Under the pieces are notes generated by a model. It searched no databases. It was not told the origin of the DNA and saw nothing but the letters and a program-made list of their open reading frames with translations. Shown here piece after piece: positions 7,205-16,373 of a DNA stretch of 64,000 nt (position 1 is its first letter; each line of letters starts with the position of its first letter). The position numbers and the translations under genes are program-made. This stretch comes from Micromonospora sp. WMMD1120 (GTDB taxonomy: Bacteria > Actinomycetota > Actinomycetes > Mycobacteriales > Micromonosporaceae). The stretch covers positions 1,706,501-1,770,500 of the forward strand of contig NZ_JARUBO010000005.1 of the NCBI RefSeq assembly GCF_029626235.1. The letters are read 5' to 3'.

Positions 7205-7735
7205 ATGAAATTGCGACAATTTGCGTTTATTGCCACGCTGATGACGGCTGCCTCGATCGCCGGCAGCGGCGTACCGCCGACCGGGCACCTCCCGGACGGT
7301 CGGCCCGCCGGCAGCGTGGAGATCATCGACCTGAACGGCCTGCGCAACATCGAGTTCGGCGCCACCGAGGACGAGTTGACCGAACGGGGCATCCTGCGTA
7401 CCGACCTGGACGCCTGCGGGCCGACGCTCGCCGGCCACGACGAGGTCAGCCCGGTCTTCGTGGAGGACAGGCTGGTGCTGCTCTGGGTCGGCGACCCGAT
7501 GCGGACACCGGAGGGCATCACCGCCGGCTCACCGGTGGACGAGGTGTGGGACCGCTATCCGGAGGTGACCCGGCTGCACGCTCCACAGGGGACACACCGC
7601 CTGGACGGGCTGCTGGCCCGCAGCGGCGACCGCGCGTACCTGTTCCTGCACGACGGGCGCACGGTCCGGAAGACCATCGCCGGGTACGCGGACTGGGCCC
7701 GCCGCCTCTTCGACGAGGGCGCCGGACCGTGCTGA
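7205..7735 (+). CDS. Hypothetical secreted protein
   Basis: A 176-residue protein from ATG 7205, after GGGGATTCC. Residues 1-20 (MKLRQFAFIATLMTAASIAG) look like a signal peptide without a lipobox cysteine. The mature part includes LNGLRNIEFGATEDELTERG and VGDPMRTPEGITAGSPVDEV. This resembles a short repeat module seen in actinobacterial secreted proteins that compare a value against a scaled profile. The C-terminus (GYADWARRLFDEGAGPC) ends in a cysteine. Function unknown. Confidence 0.7.
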   Translation: MKLRQFAFIATLMTAASIAGSGVPPTGHLPDGRPAGSVEIIDLNGLRNIEFGATEDELTERGILRTDLDACGPTLAGHDEVSPVFVEDRLVLLWVGDPMRTPEGITAGSPVDEVWDRYPEVTRLHAPQGTHRLDGLLARSGDRAYLFLHDGRTVRKTIAGYADWARRLFDEGAGPC

Positions 7736-7804
7736 AACGCGGCTCCACGGCGCACGGGAGGACAAAGCGCACCAGAGGAGCACGACATACCCCGGCTCAA
7801 ACGA

Positions 7805-7840
7805 AACGCCCGACCGATCCGTCAGGATCGACCGGGCGTT
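7805..7840 (-). terminator. Intrinsic terminator of the tRNA-Ser gene
   Basis: Inverted repeat AACGCCCG...CGGGCGTT with further pairing inside. On the minus strand it is followed by TTTCGTTT. It lies 15 bp beyond the tRNA 3' end. Confidence 0.8.
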
Positions 7841-7855
7841 CTCGCTGTTCACGAG

Positions 7856-7942
7856 CGGTGGCGGCGGGATTTGAACCCGCGGAGGGCGTAAACCCTCACA
7901 CGCTTTCGAGGCGTGCTCCTTAGGCCACTCGGACACGCCACC
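7856..7942 (-). tRNA. tRNA-Ser (anticodon CGA)
   Basis: Read on the minus strand, it starts GGTGGCGTGTCCGAGTGGCC and ends in the complementary acceptor CGCCACC plus discriminator G. The anticodon stem CACGC/GCGTG encloses CTCGAAA, giving anticodon CGA (serine codon UCG). A long variable arm is present (GAGGGTTTACGCCCTC), as class II tRNAs require, and the T-loop is GGTTCAAATCC. CCA is not encoded. The 87-nt length fits tRNA-Ser. Confidence 0.97.
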
Positions 7943-8017
7943 GCCGACGAGGGTACAGGACCCCTGGTTCGGACGCCGAACCGGTATCGCCCAGGCCGGC
8001 CTGGCAGGATCTTTGCC

Positions 8018-8725
8018 ATGAGTACGCACATCGGCGCGAAGCCGGGCGAGATCGCCGAGCGGGTCCTGATGCCGGGCGACCCGCTGCGGGCCAAGTGGAT
8101 CGCGGAGACCTACCTCGAGGGCGCCACCTGCTACTCGACGGTTCGGGGCATGCTGGGCTTCACCGGCCGCTGGAACGGCGTCGAGGTTTCCGTCCAGGGC
8201 TCCGGCATGGGCATGCCGTCGGCCTCCATCTACGCCCACGAGCTGATCAACGAGTACGGCGTGAAGACGCTGATCCGGGTCGGCTCCTGCGGCGCCCTCA
8301 GCACCGACCTGCGACTGCGCGACGTGGTGGCGGCGATCGGGTCGTCCACCGACTCGAACATGAACCGGATGCGGTTCGACGGGTTGATCGACTACGCCCC
8401 GGTGGCCGACTTCGGGCTGCTGCGTACCTCGGTCGAGGTGGCCGAGCGGCGCGGCATCGCCATGCACGTCGGGCCGATCCTGGCGGCGGACGCCTTCTAC
8501 ACCGACCGGCCGGACCTCTACGACACGCTCGCCGACTACGGCGTGCTGGCGGTGGAGATGGAGTCGGCGGCCCTCTACACGATCGCCGCCCGGTTCAAGG
8601 CCCGCGCGCTGACCGTGCTGACCGTCAGCGACCACATCAAGACCGGCGAGAAGACCACGTCGGAGGAGCGCGAGCAGACCTTCAGCCAGATGGTCGAGAT
8701 CGCCCTGGACACGATCGTCGCCTGA
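8018..8725 (+). CDS. deoD: Purine nucleoside phosphorylase, DeoD type
   Basis: A 235-residue protein starting at ATG 8018 ([20 protein letters not shown]). The hexameric PNP family hallmarks are all present: [23 protein letters not shown] (phosphate/ribose site), IRVGSCGAL, and [12 protein letters not shown], where the nucleoside ribose is bound. It cleaves purine (deoxy)nucleosides with phosphate to base and (deoxy)ribose-1-phosphate in the cytosol. A GC hairpin follows. The full length matches E. coli DeoD (about 239 residues). Confidence 0.95.
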   Translation: MSTHIGAKPGEIAERVLMPGDPLRAKWIAETYLEGATCYSTVRGMLGFTGRWNGVEVSVQGSGMGMPSASIYAHELINEYGVKTLIRVGSCGALSTDLRLRDVVAAIGSSTDSNMNRMRFDGLIDYAPVADFGLLRTSVEVAERRGIAMHVGPILAADAFYTDRPDLYDTLADYGVLAVEMESAALYTIAARFKARALTVLTVSDHIKTGEKTTSEEREQTFSQMVEIALDTIVA

Positions 8726-8740
8726 CCCGCCGTACCCGAC

Positions 8741-8770
8741 CGCCCCGCCGTCCCTTCGGACGGCGGGGCG
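8741..8770. terminator. Hairpin between deoD and the convergent ABC operon
   Basis: Perfect 13-bp arms CGCCCCGCCGTCC / GGACGGCGGGGCG around a CTTC loop. It lies between convergent genes and has no clear U-tract, so it may act in both directions. Confidence 0.8.
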
Positions 8771-8802
8771 GCCCGCTGTCGAAGCGGAGCGGCCGACGAC
8801 GG

Positions 8803-10037
8803 TCAGCCCAGCGCCTCGGTCGGGGCGAGGCGGGCGGCGCGGACCGCCGGGTACAGGCCCGCCAGGGCGCCGATCAGCACTGTCGCGCCGACGCCGCCGG
8901 CCATCGCCCAGACCGGCACCACCGTCGGCCACTGCCGCCAGAGGGCGTAGCCGGTGGTGACCAGGATGCCGAGCAGCACCCCGCCGGACCCGCCGAGCGC
9001 GGAGAGCAGCAGCGACTCGGCCAGGAACTGCGTCCGGACCTGTCCCCGGGTGGCGCCGAGGGACCGCCGCAGGCCGATCTCGGCCCGCCGTTCGAGCACC
9101 GAGATGACCATCGTGTTGGCCACCCCGACCCCGCCGACCAGCAGTGCCACAGCGCCCAACCCGAGCAGCAGCCCGGTGAACGCCTCGTCGGTCGCCGCCG
9201 CGGCGGCCAGCGCGTCCGACGGCCGGGAGACCCGCACCTCGTTCGGCGCCTCCGGGTTGGCGGTCGCGCCGAGCACGTCCCGGACCGCCTCCACCGAGGC
9301 TTCCCGGGACCTGGTGTAGACGGTGGTCGGGTGCCCGTCGAAGCCGAGGTACGCCGTCGCCGCCGGCCAGCCGACGAACGCCGAGCTGTCCAGCTCCGGG
9401 GCGAGCGGGGCCGGGGCGAGGATGCCGACCACTGTGAACCAGCGTCCGCCCAGGTGGACCTGTACGTCAGGTCCGGCCGCGCCGAGGCCGAGCCGTCGGG
9501 CGGCGGCGTCGCCGAGCACCACGGCCGGGTAGCGCTCGGTGGCCGCGTTCAGCCAGGTGCCGCTGCGCACCGTCGCGCCGACCGTGTCGAGCAGCCCGAG
9601 CTGGGCGGCCCGGGTGGCGATGCCACCCGTCTCGCCGGACGGGATGCGGTCACTGCGGTAGACCGGGGTGTCCGGCAGTTGGGCGGTCGCTGCCACGTCG
9701 GTGACCGGCGCGATCCGACCGATCATGGCGACCGACTCGACGGGCAGCTTCGCCTCGTCACCGAAGAGCGTGTTGCCGGGCGCCACGGTCAGCAGGTTGG
9801 TGCCCAACCGGTCCAGTGTGCGGTCCAGGTCGGCCCGGGACGACGACGAGATACCCACCACCGCGACCATCGCGGCGATGCCGATCGCGATGCCCAACGC
9901 GGACAGGAACGCCCGCAGCGGCCGGGTCCGCAGGCCCACCCCGCCGACCCGGAGCACGTCGCCGGCTCCCAGCCGGGCCGGAGTCAGCCGTGGCGGCGCG
10001 TCCACCGGCGCCGGTGGTAGCCGCGTGTCGGTCGCCA

Positions 10038-10038
<1 letters not shown>
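8803..10038 (-). CDS. MacB-type ABC transporter permease
   Basis: A 411-residue protein with one N-terminal membrane helix (FLSALGIAIGIAAMVAVVGI), a large extracytoplasmic MacB-PCD domain (about residues 65-270), and a C-terminal FtsX domain with three helices. The FtsX signature GVGVANTMVISVLERRAEIG and SLGATRGQVRTQFLAESLLL is clear. It partners the ATPase encoded upstream (TGATG, 1-nt overlap). MacB-type systems move substrates by mechanotransmission and often export antibiotics, peptides or lipoproteins. The substrate here is unknown. Confidence 0.93.
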
Positions 10039-10735
<697 letters not shown>

Positions 10736-10739
<4 letters not shown>

Positions 10740-11818
10740 GCCGGCACCCCCACCGTCACGCCCTCGGTGATCTCGGGACCGGCGACCTCGACCCGGCCGG
10801 CGGCGAAGAGCCCGGTGGTCACCGCCACGATCCGACTCCGACCGCCGTCGACCACCTCGACCCCGTAACCGCCCTCGGCGAGCGCGAGCAGCGCCGCCAC
10901 GGGCACGGTGAGCACGTCCGGGCGTTCGGCGGCGGTGAAGGTGACCTCCACGCTCGCCTGGTCGTACCCGGTCACCTTCGCCGGGTCGGTCAGCGAGACC
11001 GTCACCTCGATCTTCGTCTGGGCCTCGGCGGACTGACCGGTCGCGCCGGCCGACCCGGCCTCGATCACCGTCTGCACCGACTCGATCTTCCCGGTCAGCG
11101 GCTCACCGTCGGGCAGGGCGACGCGCACCGCGCCGCCCTTCTTCGCCAGCCGCTGGTCGTCCGCGTCCAGGTCCACGGTGACCAGCCGGCTGGTGCCGGT
11201 GTAGCTGAGCACCGCCTGACCGGGCTGCGCCAGGTCACCGGTCGCCATCTGGTGACCCTCCACCCGCACCGCCTCGTCGGCGTAGACGATCCGGCCCGGC
11301 TCCACCCGGCCCGTCTCCGGCAGCCCGAGATCCTCCTGCCACTCCCGGACGGCGTCGGCGGTGCTGCCGGTGTACTCGTCGTCGACGGTGAAGCCGTCAT
11401 AGCCGAGCGCGCGCAGGTTCCGTTCGAACTGTGCGACGTCCTTGCCCTCCACGCCCGGTTCGAGCACCCGGTACGCCGGCAACGTGCCGTAGAGCAGCAG
11501 CACAGGGTCGTCGTCGACCGCGTAGAGCCGGCCGCCGCGCTTGACGACGGCACCCGTCTCCGGCAGGCCGGTGATCGTTCCGCCGAGCCGGGTGGTGGCG
11601 GTCCGGGTGCTGCCGTACCCCAGCTCCCCGTCCACCTCCTGCGCGTCGGTGAGCGTCTGGCGGGTGACGGTGGCGGTGCCCGGCGGGGTGGTGCCGGCCG
11701 CCGCCGTACCCCGGTCGGTGCCGCCGAAGCCGACCGCGGCCGCGACACCGGCCGCGGCGGCGACCACGACGGCGACGGTCAGCGCGACGGTCCGGAGCCG
11801 GATGCGGCGAGCGCTCAC
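10736..11818 (-). CDS. Membrane-anchored efflux adaptor with peptidoglycan-binding domain
   Basis: A 360-residue protein. I start it at GTG 11818 ([20 protein letters not shown]), which overlaps the lipoprotein stop as GTGA; the longer frame runs antiparallel to no gene but has no ribosome site. It has an N-terminal membrane anchor, a PG_binding_1-like segment ([18 protein letters not shown] to [16 protein letters not shown]), and beta-rich adaptor domains ([20 protein letters not shown]). This is the common Gram-positive membrane-fusion-like partner of MacB-type exporters. Confidence 0.9.
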
Positions 11819-12339
11819 CGGTCGGCCCCGAGGATCTTCGGCGCGTACTGCCGGCACTTCTCCATCGCCGCCTTCACCGTCGGGTCCTTGATGTCCACCT
11901 GGTCGAGCCGCAACTGCAACCCGCCGTCCGCCGACGGGTCGGGGAACTCGGGTACGCCGTTCTCCCGCATGCACACGGCGAGTTGGCGCAGCCGCTCCAC
12001 CTGCTCCGGGTCGAGCTTGAGCTTCTCCCCACCGTTGGGCAGGTACTGGCGGCACTTCTCCATGGCCGCCTGCACCTTCTGCGGGTCGGCGTTCTCGCCG
12101 AACCGGAACATCCGGTCACCGCCCGGCTCCGGGTCCGGCACCTCGACACCGTTCTCCCGCATGCACCCGCTGAATTTCAGCCGCCGTTCGTCGTCGCTGA
12201 GCTGGGCCGCCGGGCTGGCCGTCGCCGATTGCGTCCCACCGCCGCCGGCGGTCGCCACCGCCGGTTCGTCGCCCGCCGGGCCGCAGCCGACGACGGCAAA
12301 CGCGAGCAGCAGCGGCAGCGCGAACAGTCCTCGTCGCAT
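11815..12339 (-). CDS. Lipoprotein with duplicated CMRENG-x-x-x-PDP motif
   Basis: A 174-residue protein with a lipoprotein signal (LLLAFAVVGCGPAGDEP). The mature part has two copies of a roughly 60-residue module, each with CMRENGV, a short PDP turn, and AAMEKCRQY. Two cysteines per module suggest disulfides. It is the first gene of the operon and is co-translated with the adaptor, so it probably acts at the outer face with the exporter. Similar proteins are found in actinobacterial MacB-like operons; molecular function is unknown. Confidence 0.85.
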   Translation of the reverse strand: MRRGLFALPLLLAFAVVGCGPAGDEPAVATAGGGGTQSATASPAAQLSDDERRLKFSGCMRENGVEVPDPEPGGDRMFRFGENADPQKVQAAMEKCRQYLPNGGEKLKLDPEQVERLRQLAVCMRENGVPEFPDPSADGGLQLRLDQVDIKDPTVKAAMEKCRQYAPKILGADR

Positions 12340-12468
12340 CGCACGCCTCTCTCCGGGCCCGGCGACACTCGCCGGGCACTGCGTACCGGCCGACGGGGCC
12401 GCCGGCCGGGACGCCCGGCGGAGACCGGCGGGCGTCCCGGTCAGTCGACGACAAGAGGCGTATCCCGG

Positions 12469-12500
12469 GCGTAACCACCAGCGTTAACGGCGGCGTTATC
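12469..12500. promoter_or_regulatory. Three direct repeats of GCGTTAAC type, 12-bp spacing
   Basis: GCGTAACC (12469), GCGTTAAC (12481) and GCGTTATC (12493) start exactly 12 bp apart. They lie 23 bp before the response-regulator start and 130 bp upstream of the divergent efflux operon. This is a good candidate binding site for the OmpR-type regulator encoded next door. Confidence 0.6.
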
Positions 12501-12522
12501 CGGGCCGACGCACTATTGGCGG

Positions 12523-13179
12523 GTGAGGGTGCTGGTGGTCGAGGACGAGAGCCTGCTCGCCGAGAGCATCGCCGAGTGGCTGCGCCGCGAGGCGTTCGCG
12601 GTTGACGTCGCGTACGACGGCGACGCGGCGCTGGAACGACTCGGCGTCAACGAGTACGACGTGGTCGTCCTGGACCGGGACCTGCCGGTGGTGCACGGCG
12701 ACGAGGTGTGCCGGGCGATCGTGGACAGCGGCGGGGAGACCCGGGTGCTGATGCTCACCGCCGCGGCAGCCGTACGGGAGCGGGTGGCCGGGCTGGCGCT
12801 CGGCGCGGACGACTACCTGACCAAGCCGTTCGCCCTGCTGGAACTCTCCGCCCGGGTGCACGCGCTGAGCCGGCGCACCCGGCGGGCCGCGCCGCCGACC
12901 CTGGCCCGCGCCGGAGTGCTCGTCGACCCGGCGCGCCGCGAGGTGCACCGCGACGGCCGCTACGTGCCGCTGTCCCGCAAGGAGTTCGCCGTGCTGGTCG
13001 AGCTGCTGCGCGCCGAGGGCGCTGTGGTCTCCGCCGAGGAGTTGCTGGAACGTGCCTGGGACGAGCACATCGACCCGTTCACCAACGTGGTCCGGGTCAC
13101 CGTCATGAAGCTGCGCCGCAAGCTGGGCGAACCGCCGTTGGTCGAGACCGTTCCCGGTGTGGGATACCGGATCCCGTGA
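12523..13179 (+). CDS. OmpR-family response regulator
   Basis: A 218-residue protein with a GTG start (MRVLVVEDESLLAESIAEWL). The receiver domain has the acidic pair ED near residue 7, phospho-acceptor D51 (VVLDRDLP) and the conserved lysine in DDYLTKPFALLEL. The winged-helix DNA-binding domain ends NVVRVTVMKLRRKLG and GVGYRIP. It overlaps the kinase gene by 4 bp (GTGA). Being divergent from the MacB operon, it likely controls that operon and itself. Confidence 0.95.
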   Translation: MRVLVVEDESLLAESIAEWLRREAFAVDVAYDGDAALERLGVNEYDVVVLDRDLPVVHGDEVCRAIVDSGGETRVLMLTAAAAVRERVAGLALGADDYLTKPFALLELSARVHALSRRTRRAAPPTLARAGVLVDPARREVHRDGRYVPLSRKEFAVLVELLRAEGAVVSAEELLERAWDEHIDPFTNVVRVTVMKLRRKLGEPPLVETVPGVGYRIP

Positions 13180-14330
13180 AGCGCTTCTCGCTGCGGGCCC
13201 GGCTCACCCTGATCTACGGCGGCCTGTTCCTGATCGCCGGGCTGGTCCTGCTCGCTGTCACCTACGTGCTCGTCGACCAGCGGACCGCGCAGCCGTTCGG
13301 GGTCGCGCTGCGCGACGTCAAGCCGATCATTCCCGAGGCGGCGACGAAACTCACCGGCCGCGAGGCCGAACAGCTCCGCCTCATCGTCAACAAGGCCCAG
13401 GACGACGCCCGGGAGCAGACCCTCTACTCGCTGCTCACCCAGGGTGGGATCGCGCTCGGGCTGGTCTCCGTGGTGGCCATCGCCTTCGGCTGGCTGATCG
13501 CCGGTCGGGCGCTGCAACCCCTGCACCAGATCACCGGGACCGCCCGGCGGATCGCGGTGGGCGGTCGCGGTCTGCACGAGCGGATCTCGCTGCCCGGACC
13601 GCACGACGAGGTACGCGAGCTGGCCGACACCTTCGACGAGATGCTGGAACGGTTGGACCGCTCCTTCGACGGGCAGCGCCGCTTCGTCGCGAACGCCTCG
13701 CACGAGCTGCGTACGCCGCTGGCGCTGAACCGGTCGCTCATCGAGCTGGCGGTCACCCGGACCGACGCCTCCGAGGACGTACGCCGGCTGGGCGAGTCGC
13801 TGCTGGCTGTCAACGAGCGGCACGAACGGCTGATCGACGGGTTGCTCACCCTCGCCGACTCGGAGAACGAGGTGACCGCCCGTTCCCTCGTCGACCTGGC
13901 CGACCTGGCCGACCACGTGCTGGACCAGGCCGTCCCGGACGCGGGCGGGCCGACGGTGACCCGGGAGCTGGCGCCGGCGCTGGTCCACGGCGACCCGGTG
14001 CTGCTGGAACGGCTGACCACGAACCTGGTGGAGAACGCGCTGCGGCACAACGTGCCGTCCGGCGGCTGGGTCCGGGTGAGCACCGGGCTGCGCGACGGCC
14101 GTTCGACGCTGACAGTGCGCAACACCGGACCGGTGGTGCCCGGCTACGACGTGGAGGCCATCTTCGAGCCGTTCCGCCGGCTCTCCGGCGAGCGGGTCGG
14201 CGGCGGCCGCGGGTTCGGCCTGGGGCTCTCCATCGTCCGGGCGGTGGCCCGGGCACACGGCGGTACGGTGACCGCCCGGCCGCGCGAGGGTGGCGGGCTG
14301 GAGGTCACCGTCACACTGCCCTCGGCCTGA
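13176..14330 (+). CDS. Sensor histidine kinase
   Basis: A 384-residue protein starting at GTG 13176 (MKRFSLRARLTLIYGGLFL). Membrane helices lie at about residues 12-33 and 90-110 and enclose a short extracellular sensor of some 55 residues. A HAMP domain follows, then the H-box NASHELRTPLAL with H176, the N-box NLVENALRHN, and the G-box GRGFGLGLSIV. It is a complete two-component partner of the regulator. The small sensor domain resembles envelope-stress kinases; the signal is unknown. Confidence 0.94.
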   Translation: MKRFSLRARLTLIYGGLFLIAGLVLLAVTYVLVDQRTAQPFGVALRDVKPIIPEAATKLTGREAEQLRLIVNKAQDDAREQTLYSLLTQGGIALGLVSVVAIAFGWLIAGRALQPLHQITGTARRIAVGGRGLHERISLPGPHDEVRELADTFDEMLERLDRSFDGQRRFVANASHELRTPLALNRSLIELAVTRTDASEDVRRLGESLLAVNERHERLIDGLLTLADSENEVTARSLVDLADLADHVLDQAVPDAGGPTVTRELAPALVHGDPVLLERLTTNLVENALRHNVPSGGWVRVSTGLRDGRSTLTVRNTGPVVPGYDVEAIFEPFRRLSGERVGGGRGFGLGLSIVRAVARAHGGTVTARPREGGGLEVTVTLPSA

Positions 14331-14405
14331 GCCGGCCGGGTTCAGCAGCGGAAGCCTGAGCCGGCCGGGGTCGGCGGAAGCCTGAGCCGGCCGGGGTCGG
14401 CGGAG
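14325..14405. repeat. Three 26-bp direct repeats between convergent genes
   Basis: Copies begin at 14325, 14354 and 14380, sharing GCCTGAGCCGGCCGGGG. The first contains the kinase stop codon, and the array ends 2 bp before the tadA stop. CCGGCCGG within each is palindromic. Confidence 0.85.
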
Positions 14406-14407
14406 GT

Positions 14408-14998
14408 TCAGCGGAAGAACGCGCGCAGCACCGCCGCGGTCTCCGCCTCCAGCACGCCGCCGTAGACCTCCGGGCGATGGTTGAGGCGGCGGTCGCGCAG
14501 CACGTCCCAGAGCGAGCCGGCCGCGCCGGTCTTCGGCTCCCAGGCCCCGAACACGACTGTGGAGACCCGGGCGAGCACCAGGGCGCCCGCGCACATGGTG
14601 CACGGCTCCAGGGTGACCACCAGGGTGCAGCCGTCCAGTCGCCAACTGCCGGCGCGCTCGGCGGCCCGGCGCACTGCCAGCACCTCGGCGTGCGCGGTGG
14701 GGTCACCGGTCAGTTCCCGCTCGTTGCGGCCGACTGCCAACTCGGTGCCGTCCGCGCCGTAGAGCACCGCCCCGACCGGGATGTCGTCGATCGTCGTGGT
14801 GTCGGCGGGGCCGCTGACGGCGACCTCCAGCGCCCGGCGCATCCACAGCTCGTGCCGCTGCCGTCGCCCGACCTCACCCAGCTCGGCCAGGCCCTCGTGC
14901 GCGCCCGGCCCGGCGCGGCCCACCACGCCGGGAGTCGGTTGCCCGGGCCGAATCGACTCCAACGACGGGTCGGTGGAGTCGGCCGGCTCAGACCTCAC
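14408..14998 (-). CDS. tadA: tRNA-specific adenosine deaminase
   Basis: A 196-residue cytidine-deaminase-fold protein. HAEVLAVRRAAE and PCTMCAGALVLARV supply the zinc ligands and catalytic glutamate. It converts A34 to inosine in tRNA-Arg(ACG). The frame from GTG 14998 adds about 50 residues before the usual start of the domain (LWMRRALEVAV), so the true start may be internal. It overlaps the upstream gene by 11 bp, supporting coupling. In place of the common KTGA-GS motif it reads PKTGAAGSLWDVL, normal for this family. Confidence 0.93.
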   Translation of the reverse strand: MRSEPADSTDPSLESIRPGQPTPGVVGRAGPGAHEGLAELGEVGRRQRHELWMRRALEVAVSGPADTTTIDDIPVGAVLYGADGTELAVGRNERELTGDPTAHAEVLAVRRAAERAGSWRLDGCTLVVTLEPCTMCAGALVLARVSTVVFGAWEPKTGAAGSLWDVLRDRRLNHRPEVYGGVLEAETAAVLRAFFR

Positions 14999-15515
14999 GC
15001 AGCTCCTCGACCTCGTCGGCGCAGCCGAGCACCTGGCAGATCTCGGCGGTGACGTCCGCCGGCAGCATCCCCTCGTGCGAGCACAGGGTCAGCAGCTTCT
15101 GCGCGGAGATGCCCAAATTGGCCAGGAGGTCGGCGTCGCCGACCGGGTCGGCCTCCGGGTCGACGACGGGCTGTTCGCTCTCGTCGTCGCCGCTGCTCGC
15201 CGGGCGCGGCTCGTCGTCGCCGTCCAGCCCGGTGACCGAGGTCTTCAGGTCACCGACCAGCAGCGAACCGAGCTGGGACTCCTCGGCGTACGCGGAGTCC
15301 GACCCGAACACCCGCAGGTCCTCGCCCTCGTCGAGACGCATGATCACCAGGTACGCGTCGTCGGCCTCGACGAAGAGCAGCGACACGTCGGCCTCCGGGT
15401 CGACGTCCCGCAGGCGGTCGGCGACCTCGTCGATGTCGGCGGCGCCACGCAGGCTGACCTCGGCGGCGGTCCAGCCACTGTCGTCACGCACCACTGCCGC
15501 AGCGAAGTACGACAC
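14988..15515 (-). CDS. tRNA adenosine deaminase-associated protein
   Basis: A 175-residue acidic protein. I use GTG 15515 (VSYFAAAVVRDDSGW), which has GGGGGGA five bases upstream; an extended start at 15539 lacks one. The N-terminal half is an alpha/beta domain (SLLFVEADDAYLVIMRLDEG). The C-terminal 50 residues are separate (LLANLGISAQKLLTLCSHEG). Actinobacteria carry this gene directly before tadA, but no biochemical role is established. Confidence 0.88.
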   Translation of the reverse strand: MSYFAAAVVRDDSGWTAAEVSLRGAADIDEVADRLRDVDPEADVSLLFVEADDAYLVIMRLDEGEDLRVFGSDSAYAEESQLGSLLVGDLKTSVTGLDGDDEPRPASSGDDESEQPVVDPEADPVGDADLLANLGISAQKLLTLCSHEGMLPADVTAEICQVLGCADEVEELREV

Positions 15516-15632
15516 GGTCCCCCCAATAGCCCTCGACACAGCGTCGACTCGTTACGCGTGCACGTTAGCCGGTCGGGTCGGCAGGCGACCCGTCAACGCC
15601 CCGAAGGACGGGTCATTCCTGACAAAGTCGGG

Positions 15633-15800
15633 TCAGCCGGTAACCCGACGACGGGTGGCGATGAGCTGGCGCAGACGCTCGGTGCGTTGCCGTTGCGGTC
15701 GGCTGCGCTGGCTGACGGCACGGGCGCCCGCCAACTCGGCCAGCAACTGCAGGCGGCGGCGGCTGCGATCAGGGTCCTGCCGCGGAGTGGTCCAGGCCAT
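15633..15800 (-). CDS. Possible 55-residue basic peptide
   Basis: Frame from ATG 15800 (MAWTTPRQDPDRSRRRLQLL) with high Arg/Gln content and helical character (LAELAGARAVSQRSR). There is no clear ribosome site. It fills part of the 404-bp gap between two minus-strand genes. It may be a real small protein or chance; the rest of the gap shows only GGGTC-rich sequence. Confidence 0.35.
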   Translation of the reverse strand: MAWTTPRQDPDRSRRRLQLLAELAGARAVSQRSRPQRQRTERLRQLIATRRRVTG

Positions 15801-15919
15801 AGTGCCGAGAGTGCCGAGTCTCGACGGCCACGTCAAGACGGCGTTCGCTCCGCAGCCGATCGGGCACGCCGCGCATTCGTCGAGGGGCGCCGCGCAGTCG
15901 TCGAGGGGCGCCGCCGGTG

Positions 15920-16309
15920 TTACCAGAGCGGCCAGTCACCGCTGGTGGCCCAGCGGACGGCCACCACCGCGGCGGCGATGCTCCAGCCACCCGCCGTGAC
16001 GATGGCGACGCCGGTGGCCACCCCCCGGTCGCCGTGGCGGACCAGCACCACAGCGGCCAGCCAGGCCAGCAGGCCGGCCGTCACCGTCCACCACGCGTAA
16101 CTGGCCACATCGGTGCCGAGCAGACCGAACAGCAGCAGCCAGCCAGCCGCCGCGCCGCCCCCGGCGGCGACGCCACCGCCGGTGACCGGGTGCGGTTCGC
16201 GGTAGGTGGGGCGGGCCGGGGGCCCGGCCGGAAAGAGCCCCGACGGGGTACGCGACACCGGGCGAACCGCCCCGGGATCGGGGCCGGGCTCGGGTCGGGC
16301 GATGGTCAC
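15920..16309 (-). CDS. Small membrane protein of unknown function
   Basis: A 129-residue protein with a GTG start. The first 45 residues are Pro-rich and cytosolic (PEPGPDPGAVRPVSRTPSG). Three or four membrane helices follow (AGWLLLFGLLGTDVAS, VTAGLLAWLAAVVLV, IVTAGGWSIAAAVVAV). No family recognised. It is divergent from the M23 peptidase gene. Confidence 0.75.
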   Translation of the reverse strand: MTIARPEPGPDPGAVRPVSRTPSGLFPAGPPARPTYREPHPVTGGGVAAGGGAAAGWLLLFGLLGTDVASYAWWTVTAGLLAWLAAVVLVRHGDRGVATGVAIVTAGGWSIAAAVVAVRWATSGDWPLW

Positions 16310-16373
16310 CGTCGCTGCCCTCCCTCACGCGTGCCGCTCGTGCCCACCGTACCGGCTCTGTCAGGATGACCGG

